Shown here one piece after another: positions 58,744 to 64,000 of a stretch of 64,000 nt of DNA. Location of the stretch: contig NZ_CP113432.1 of the NCBI RefSeq assembly GCF_026686735.1, forward strand, positions 5,817,001 through 5,881,000. The letters run 5' to 3'. Positions within the stretch are counted from its first letter, which is position 1. The number at the start of each line of letters is the position of its first letter. The position numbers and the translations under genes are program-made. A model generated the notes under the pieces. It did not search any database. It saw only the letters and a list, made by a program, of their open reading frames with translations, and was not told where the DNA came from. The stretch comes from Pseudomonas triclosanedens (lineage in GTDB: Bacteria; Pseudomonadota; Gammaproteobacteria; Pseudomonadales; Pseudomonadaceae).

Positions 58744-60162
58744 TTACTCGGTGAAGATCTTGCCGGGGTTCATGATCCCGTTGGGATCGAACACCGCCTT
58801 GACCGCCTTCATGTAGCCGATTTCAGCCTCCGAGCGAGAGTAACCCAGGTAGTCGCGCTTGGTCATGCCCACGCCGTGCTCGGCGGAGATCGAGCCGTTG
58901 TACTTCTGCACGGTCTCGAACACCCACTTGTTGACGGTCGCGCATTTGGCGAAGAACTCGTCCTTGGTCAGGTTCTCGGGCTTGAGGATATTCAGGTGCA
59001 GGTTGCCATCGCCGATGTGGCCGAACCAGACCACTTCGAAGTCGGGGTAGTTGGCCGCGACGATATCGTCGATGTCCTTGAGGAAGGCCGGGACCTTGCC
59101 GACGGTGACGGAGATGTCGTTCTTGTACGGCGTCCAGTGGGAGATGGTCTCGGAGATGTACTCGCGCAGCTTCCACAGGTTCTGCAGCTGCTGTTCGCTC
59201 TGGCTCATCACGCCATCGAGCACCCAGCCCTGCTCTACACAATGTTCGAACGTCGCCAGCGCCTCGTTGGCCACTTCCTCGGTGCTCGCCTCGAATTCCA
59301 GCAGCGCATAGAACGGGCAGTCGGTCTCGAAGGCCGGCGGCACGTCGCCACGGGCCATGATCTTGGCCAGGGCCTTGTCGGAGAAGAACTCGAAGGCGGT
59401 CAGGTCCAGCTTGTTCTGGAAGGCGTGCAGCACCGGCATGATCGAGTCGAAGTCCGGAGTGCCCAGGACCATCGCGGTGAGGTTCTTCGGCGTGCGCTCC
59501 AGGCGCATGGTGGCCTCGACCACGAAGCCCAGGGTGCCTTCGGCGCCGATGAACAGCTGGCGCAGGTCGTAGCCGGTGGCGTTCTTGATCAGGTCCTTGT
59601 TCAGCTCCAGCAGGTCGCCCTTGCCGGTGACGACCTTCAGGCCGGCCACCCAGTTGCGGGTCATGCCGTAGCGAATGACCTTGATCCCGCCGGCATTGGT
59701 GCCGATGTTGCCGCCAATCTGGCTGGAACCGGACGAAGCGAAGTCCACCGGGTAGTACAGGCCGTGCTCTTCGGCGAAGGTCTGAAGCTGCTTGGTGATC
59801 ACGCCCGGCTGGCAGACCACGGTGCGATCGAATTCGTTGAATTCCAGCACCTTGTTCATATAGTCGAAGGCCACGACCACCTCGCCATTGGCGGCGACGG
59901 CGGCGGCGGAAAGACCGGTACGGCCGCCGGAGGGCACCAGCGCGACCTTGTGCTCGTTGGCCCAGCGAACGATGGCCTGGACCTGCTCGGTGCTCTTGGG
60001 GAAGGCGATCGCCAGCGGCGCCGGGGCGAAATGCTTGGTCCAATCCTTGCCGTAGGTGTCGAGGGAATCGGCGTCTGTCAGCAGCTTCCCGGCATCCAGC
60101 AGGGGCTTGAGCGATTCGATCAGGGCGTCGCGGGTCATTGGAGGAACTCTCAAATGGTTCAT
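58744..60162 (-). CDS. d2hgdh: D-2-hydroxyglutarate dehydrogenase
   Basis: FAD enzyme oxidising D-2-hydroxyglutarate to 2-oxoglutarate, feeding electrons to the respiratory chain. The 472-residue protein has an FAD_binding_4 domain (PSGGRTGLSAAAVA, SSGSSQIGGNIGTNAGG, FIGAEGTLGFVVEATM). The C-terminal FAD-oxidase domain has the metal His pair in WFGHIGDGNLHLNILKPE and SISAEHGVG. The P. aeruginosa homologue (PA0317) is characterised. ATG 60162 has AGGA upstream; ATG 60138 gives the more usual N-terminus MTRDALIESL but has no ribosome site. Divergent from serA. Confidence 0.93.
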   Translation of the reverse strand: MNHLRVPPMTRDALIESLKPLLDAGKLLTDADSLDTYGKDWTKHFAPAPLAIAFPKSTEQVQAIVRWANEHKVALVPSGGRTGLSAAAVAANGEVVVAFDYMNKVLEFNEFDRTVVCQPGVITKQLQTFAEEHGLYYPVDFASSGSSQIGGNIGTNAGGIKVIRYGMTRNWVAGLKVVTGKGDLLELNKDLIKNATGYDLRQLFIGAEGTLGFVVEATMRLERTPKNLTAMVLGTPDFDSIMPVLHAFQNKLDLTAFEFFSDKALAKIMARGDVPPAFETDCPFYALLEFEASTEEVANEALATFEHCVEQGWVLDGVMSQSEQQLQNLWKLREYISETISHWTPYKNDISVTVGKVPAFLKDIDDIVAANYPDFEVVWFGHIGDGNLHLNILKPENLTKDEFFAKCATVNKWVFETVQKYNGSISAEHGVGMTKRDYLGYSRSEAEIGYMKAVKAVFDPNGIMNPGKIFTE

Positions 60163-60332
60163 GGTCGTCCTGAGAACAGCTCAGGTCGCAACCGGGCAAG
60201 GAAAAGGGAGAACATGCTAGCATACGCACCCCACGCAGATCGCCACCTGGCGCCGAGCTGCCTGGCACCGGCCGGTTCGGCCAGAGCTATTGGTTTTCTA
60301 GCCACTCTCCCGGGACTACAGGTTCAAAGCAG

Positions 60333-61562
60333 ATGAGCAAGACTTCTCTCGACAAGAGCAAGATCAAATTCCTTCTCCTTGAAGGCGTGCACCAGAACGC
60401 CGTCGACACCCTCAAGGCAGCCGGCTACTCCAACATCGAGTACCTCAAGACCGCCCTGTCCGGTGACGAGCTGAAGGAAAAGATTGCCGATGCGCACTTC
60501 ATCGGCATCCGCTCGCGCACCCAACTGACCGAAGAAGTCTTCGACGCTGCCAAGAAGCTGATCGCCGTTGGCTGCTTCTGCATCGGCACCAATCAGGTCG
60601 ACCTGAACGCGGCCCGCGAGCGCGGTATCGCCGTATTCAACGCCCCCTACTCCAACACCCGCTCGGTTGCCGAACTGGTGCTGGCCGAGGCCATCCTGCT
60701 GCTGCGCGGCATCCCGGAAAAGAACGCTTCCTGCCACCGTGGCGGCTGGATCAAGTCCGCAGCCAACTCCTTCGAGATCCGCGGCAAGAAGCTGGGCATC
60801 ATCGGCTACGGCTCGATCGGCACCCAGCTTTCGGTCCTCGCCGAAGCCCTGGGCATGCAGGTGTTTTTCTACGACGTAGTCACCAAGCTGCCGCTGGGTA
60901 ATGCCCAGCAGGTCGGCAATCTGCACGATCTGCTCGGCATGTCCGACATCGTCTCGCTGCACGTGCCCGAGCTGCCGTCCACCCAGTGGATGATCGGCGA
61001 GAAGGAAATCCGCGCCATCAAGAAGGGCGGCATCCTGATCAACGCCGCGCGCGGCACCGTGGTAGAGCTGGACCATCTGGCTGCCGCGATCAAGGACGAG
61101 CATCTGATCGGCGCCGCCATCGACGTGTTCCCGGTCGAGCCCAAGTCCAACGACGAAGAGTTCGAAAGCCCGCTGCGCGGCCTGGATCGCGTGATCCTGA
61201 CCCCGCACATCGGCGGTTCCACCGCCGAAGCCCAGGCCAACATCGGCCTGGAAGTGGCCGAGAAGCTGGTCAAGTACAGCGACAACGGTACCTCGGTATC
61301 GTCGGTCAACTTCCCGGAAGTGGCCCTGCCGTCGCATCCGGGCAAGCACCGCCTGCTGCACATCCACGCCAACATCCCGGGTGTGATGAGCGAAATCAAC
61401 AAGGTGTTCGCCGACAACGGCATCAACATCTCCGGCCAGTACCTGCAGACCAACGACAAGGTCGGCTACGTGGTGATCGATGTCGACGCCGAGTACTCGG
61501 ACCTGGCGCTTGAGAAGCTGCAGCACGTGAACGGCACCATCCGCAGCCGCGTCCTGTTCTGA
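60333..61562 (+). CDS. serA: D-3-phosphoglycerate dehydrogenase
   Basis: First enzyme of serine synthesis, oxidising 3-phosphoglycerate with NAD+; in reverse it reduces 2-oxoglutarate to D-2-hydroxyglutarate. The 409-residue protein has a nucleotide-binding motif GYGSIGTQ (near 157), INAARGTVVELDHL, the catalytic His292 in HIGGSTAEAQ, and a C-terminal ACT domain (about 335-409) that should bind serine for feedback inhibition. It is the short E. coli-like form. Divergent from d2hgdh; a strong terminator follows. Confidence 0.97.
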   Translation: MSKTSLDKSKIKFLLLEGVHQNAVDTLKAAGYSNIEYLKTALSGDELKEKIADAHFIGIRSRTQLTEEVFDAAKKLIAVGCFCIGTNQVDLNAARERGIAVFNAPYSNTRSVAELVLAEAILLLRGIPEKNASCHRGGWIKSAANSFEIRGKKLGIIGYGSIGTQLSVLAEALGMQVFFYDVVTKLPLGNAQQVGNLHDLLGMSDIVSLHVPELPSTQWMIGEKEIRAIKKGGILINAARGTVVELDHLAAAIKDEHLIGAAIDVFPVEPKSNDEEFESPLRGLDRVILTPHIGGSTAEAQANIGLEVAEKLVKYSDNGTSVSSVNFPEVALPSHPGKHRLLHIHANIPGVMSEINKVFADNGINISGQYLQTNDKVGYVVIDVDAEYSDLALEKLQHVNGTIRSRVLF

Positions 61563-61628
61563 GCCAAGACCTGTTGCGCTTCGGCGAGACAGGACCTCAG
61601 AGACGGCAAATAGATACAGCGGTAAAAG

Positions 61629-61654
61629 AAAAAGGAGGCCTCGGCCTCCTTTTT
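61629..61654. terminator. Bidirectional intrinsic terminator
   Basis: AAAAAGGAGGC pairs with GCCTCCTTTTT across CTCG. It ends serA and the convergent DUF4399 gene. Confidence 0.92.
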
Positions 61655-61670
61655 CATGCCCGCGAAAAGA

Positions 61671-62102
61671 TCACTTCACGTTGACGGTGATCTTCTGCGA
61701 CTCCACCGGCGGGTCGAGCGGGATGTGGTTCTTGTCGCCCACCAGCAATTGCAGGGTGTGCTTGCCCGGCGGCAGGGTTACTTCGGTCTCGGTCTGGCCC
61801 TTGCCGAAGTGCTTGATGCTGTCGGTCATCGGTAGCGGCAGGTTCATCACCGGCTGCTCCTTCAGATCGATCAACAGGTGATGGTGGCCGGTCGCCGGCG
61901 AATCGACGCCTGCCGGAGCCACGCCCATGCCCTTGAGGCCGAATTTGACGGTGAAGGTCTTGTCGACCGTGGCGCCGTCGGCCGGCTCGATGAAATACAC
62001 CTTGGCGCCTTCCGGTGCCGGCGTACGCGGCAGATCCGCAGCGACCGCGGATGCGCCGACAAACAGCGCAACCAGGCCAAGGCAAGGCAGCATGGTTCTC
62101 AT
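61671..62102 (-). CDS. DUF4399 secreted protein
   Basis: A 143-residue periplasmic protein. The signal peptide ends at SAVAA|DL (about 22). The mature part has the DUF4399 pattern: VYFIEPADGATVDKTFTVKFGLKGMGVAP, GHHHLLIDL, and PPGKHTLQLLVGDKNHIP with conserved His residues, suggesting copper or other metal binding (inference). AAGGAG lies six bases before ATG 62102. PA0315 by order. Function unknown. Confidence 0.85.
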   Translation of the reverse strand: MRTMLPCLGLVALFVGASAVAADLPRTPAPEGAKVYFIEPADGATVDKTFTVKFGLKGMGVAPAGVDSPATGHHHLLIDLKEQPVMNLPLPMTDSIKHFGKGQTETEVTLPPGKHTLQLLVGDKNHIPLDPPVESQKITVNVK

Positions 62103-62238
62103 GGGTTTCTCCTTCTTCTCGGGAATCGGGAAGACGGCCCGCTCAGACCGGACCGTTCGCCCGCATGGACCCACAAGCATAGGCGTCCGAGCCGCAGGCT
62201 CAAGCAAAAGAATGCTTCGCGAGGTGTCGGCGACCGCT

Positions 62239-62733
62239 CTAGCCCCCGGCTTCCAGCCCGGCCAGGCAGACTGCCGCAGCATCCAGCTCCTCTTCGCTGA
62301 ACACCAGCACCCCCATGCGCTTGAGCGCCGCGGCGGTGACACCCTCCCCGGCCACACGCTGGCCGCTGAAGGTGCCGTCGTAATTCTCTCGGTTACCGCA
62401 GGACGGGCTGCGCGCCTTCAACACCGCAAGGCGGATATCGTGGTGCCGAACCAGCTTCACCGCCGCCTCGGCACCGGCCAGGAAAGCGTGGCTGACATCC
62501 TGGCCATCGACAGTCACCACCGGGCTCGTCCGCTCCAGCACGGCCAGCCCCTGGCCGCCGGGAATTTCCGCTGGCGCACGCGGCGTCGGCAATCCGCCGG
62601 CCACCTCCGGGCACAACGCCACCACGCGCCCCTGCGCCAGCCAGCGCGTCAGCAGGTCGAACGGACCGTGCGCGCCACCGTCGTAGCGTACGCGGTGTCC
62701 GAGCAGGCATCGGCTGACAAGAACCTTCTGCAT
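62239..62733 (-). CDS. DUF523 protein
   Basis: A 164-residue cytoplasmic protein with the family marks VLVSRCLLGHRVRYDGG near the N-terminus, VALCPEVAGGLPTPRAPAEI (about 38-57) and KARSPSCGNRENYDGTFSG. The conserved Cys and GRENYDG stretch suggest a metal or thiol role, but function is unestablished. Upstream of the DUF4399 gene on the same strand; 136 bases apart. The 251-base gap after it (62734-62984) holds nothing I can identify. Confidence 0.85.
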   Translation of the reverse strand: MQKVLVSRCLLGHRVRYDGGAHGPFDLLTRWLAQGRVVALCPEVAGGLPTPRAPAEIPGGQGLAVLERTSPVVTVDGQDVSHAFLAGAEAAVKLVRHHDIRLAVLKARSPSCGNRENYDGTFSGQRVAGEGVTAAALKRMGVLVFSEEELDAAAVCLAGLEAGG

Positions 62734-62984
62734 GGGCCATTCACTCCATTTCGAATGCCACAGACTAGCCGCTCACTTCTTTCGGGTCACGCCGAGTAAC
62801 ACGACGTTCATCGGTGATCTGTCGCATGGAATTTCGAGCCCGCCGAAAGTCGGGCGGCAACGCCACTACCAGTCGTCGGACTCGCGCGACAGCACAACCT
62901 TCGGCGGGAACAGCCGGTCGGCACTGGCCGCCCATCGGGCGCCTGACCAGACTGACGCACCCCCAACCGCCAGGAGCCCCCGTC

Positions 62985-63533
62985 ATGACCCGCCTGTTCG
63001 CCCTGTCCGCCGCCGCCGCGGCACTCTTCCACCTCTCAAGCAGCCAAGCCGCCCTCGAAGCCCTGGACAATGAGAGCCTCGGTGCGATCACCGGACAGGA
63101 CGGCATCAGCATTCGCGCCGACGTACAGGCACGCATCGACAGCGCCGCCTGGAATGACGACGGCGGCAGCGTTTCGCTGCGCAACGTGTACATCGACAAC
63201 GGCTGCGTGAAGACCGGCGACTGCCCGGACGGGCGTGGCGGCAGTCTGCCCTTCGGCGCCGCCAAGCTGGGCCTGAGCCTGCCGATCTTCGGCATCGAGC
63301 AGCCGACCCTGCAGGTCGACGTGGTGAAAAGCTCCAGCGGCACGCAGCAACTGGCGCTCACGCTGCCCGACCTCTCCACCATCAACAAGCAGCTCAATGC
63401 CAGCGGATTGCCGTCACAGACCATCCGCCTGCGGATCAGGGGGGATCTCTACGTCGGCAACGGGCGGCTGGGGACACTGGAAGTGCGCGATATCCAGGAC
63501 ATCAGCGGCACCATCAAGGTCTGGGGGCACTGA
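62985..63533 (+). CDS. DUF6160-like secreted protein
   Basis: A 182-residue protein with a signal peptide ending near SSQA|AL (about 22). LEALDNESLGAITGQDGISI follows, the 'L-x-x-L-D-D/N-x-x-L-x-x-I/V-T/S-GQDG' opening seen in DUF6160 and pilus-associated Fil-like proteins. The rest is beta-rich with repeated short strands (LRNVYIDNG, LSLPIFGIEQPTLQVDVV, LRIRGDLYVGNGRLGTLEVRDI). CAGGAG nine bases before ATG 62985. Probably periplasmic or outer-membrane; function unknown. Ends ten bases from the convergent oxygenase. Confidence 0.78.
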   Translation: MTRLFALSAAAAALFHLSSSQAALEALDNESLGAITGQDGISIRADVQARIDSAAWNDDGGSVSLRNVYIDNGCVKTGDCPDGRGGSLPFGAAKLGLSLPIFGIEQPTLQVDVVKSSSGTQQLALTLPDLSTINKQLNASGLPSQTIRLRIRGDLYVGNGRLGTLEVRDIQDISGTIKVWGH

Positions 63534-63542
63534 GCTCCCGTC

Positions 63543-64000
63543 TCAGAACGATCCGCGACGGCGGAACCAGCCAGTCAGCGACAGGCGCTCATGGCTGGCC
63601 GGCAGCACTTCGTGGGGAAAGTCGCCGGACAGGAACACCGCGAGGCGGCCAGCGAGCGGCGCCAGGTCCAGCACCTGCTCGTCGGGCAGGTACATGCGCA
63701 GCGCTCCGCCTTGCTCCTCTCGCCAGTCCGCGTTGAGGTAGAACACCGCCGTCACGGTACGACGATCATCGTCGCGGAACCGGTCCAGATGCTTCTGATA
63801 GAAGGAACCTGGCGGATAGAGGGCGAAATGGCCCTCGAAATCCTCCAGCCCGAGGAACAGCGTGCGGTTGAGGGTTAGCCGCAGGGTGTCCAGGGCGGAC
63901 AGGTAGTGATCACACGCCTCCGACTGCCCCGGCTCCAGCCAATGGATGCGGTCGCCGCGAATACCCTCACGCACCGCCTGCCCATCGCCACGACCGACGG
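63543..64000 (-). CDS. 2OG-Fe(II) oxygenase, start outside window
   Basis: The frame is open to the right edge (visible N-terminal residues VGRGDGQAVREGIRGDRIHW). The prolyl-4-hydroxylase-type jelly-roll motif is present: YQKHLDRFRDDDRRTVTAVFYLN with iron ligands His and Asp, then AVFLSGDFPHEVLPASHERLSLTGWFRR with the distal His and the 2-oxoglutarate-binding Arg. It resembles small bacterial 2OG oxygenases of the P4Hc type. Target unknown; a protein hydroxylase is possible. Confidence 0.85.
   Translation of the reverse strand, partial: VGRGDGQAVREGIRGDRIHWLEPGQSEACDHYLSALDTLRLTLNRTLFLGLEDFEGHFALYPPGSFYQKHLDRFRDDDRRTVTAVFYLNADWREEQGGALRMYLPDEQVLDLAPLAGRLAVFLSGDFPHEVLPASHERLSLTGWFRRRGSF

Noticed and set aside
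58669..60336. A 555-codon open frame opposite d2hgdh
   Set aside because: Shadow frame with no motif; the dehydrogenase on the other strand is fully supported.

Overview
The window is high-GC, gene-dense chromosomal DNA of a Pseudomonas, most like the P. aeruginosa / P. nitroreducens / P. citronellolis side of the genus. This rests on the gene content and order (amgRS, ldcA, rimBK, aaaA, carO/carP, acetylpolyamine amidohydrolase, ptsP-rppH), the GC-ending codon use and the Pseudomonas-type REP repeats. I see no tRNA, rRNA, CRISPR array, prophage or transposase gene. Almost everything is vertically inherited core genome, so the novelty lies mainly in non-coding structure and neighbourhoods.

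Layout. 1-1.6 kb: end of a conserved hypothetical gene, folA and a small orphan gene. 1.66-5.7 kb: a beta-oxidation pair (acyl-CoA dehydrogenase, 3-hydroxyacyl-CoA dehydrogenase) with a divergent LysR regulator. 5.8-10.1 kb: nitroreductase, a Baeyer-Villiger-type flavin monooxygenase and a RecQ-like helicase. 10.2-14.8 kb: pckA, hslO, a PAP2 phosphatase and hslR. 14.3-19.1 kb: rimB-rimK, ldcA and the AmgS/AmgR envelope-stress system. 19.4-26.8 kb: tex, a hotdog thioesterase, gshA, argA, argE. 26.9-33.7 kb: a Pit phosphate transporter with its DUF47 partner, a CYTH-CHAD protein, an orphan GspE/PilB ATPase and a stomatin/NfeD pair. 33.8-40.4 kb: lgt, a TSUP permease, a TANGO2-like protein, a diguanylate cyclase, ptsP and rppH. 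40.5-45 kb: a HAD phosphatase, two DUF2269 membrane proteins, ilvA, rpiA and a YegP-like protein. 45-58 kb: the aminopeptidase autotransporter aaaA, carP, an AraC regulator, a spermidine/putrescine-type ABC operon, an APC amine transporter, an acetylpolyamine amidohydrolase, carO and a CarP paralogue. 58-64 kb: FAH hydrolase, D-2-hydroxyglutarate dehydrogenase divergent from serA, DUF4399, DUF523, a DUF6160-like secreted protein and a truncated 2OG-Fe(II) oxygenase.

How the genes work together. Three functional groups stand out. Pit, DUF47 and CYTH-CHAD form a phosphate/polyphosphate group. D2HGDH and SerA are known to be metabolically coupled, because SerA makes the D-2-hydroxyglutarate that D2HGDH removes. 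The 45-58 kb region combines arginine/polyamine capture with CarO/CarP. carO carries a perfect TTAAG-N6-TTAAG box, the site described for the BqsR/CarR regulator, and carP carries a one-mismatch version. An AraC gene lies just before the ABC operon, and two 15-bp direct repeats exactly 20 bp apart sit in that gap. A 22-codon open frame with four consecutive Arg codons precedes the APC transporter.

Compared with the PAO1 gene order as I remember it, the window joins a block matching PA5187 to about PA5210 to blocks matching PA0350-51 and PA0341 down to PA0315. That is the pattern expected from inversions around the origin. Other non-coding features are a 179-bp MITE-like element, a concentric palindrome before tex, a REP mosaic before ldcA, and several strong bidirectional terminators.
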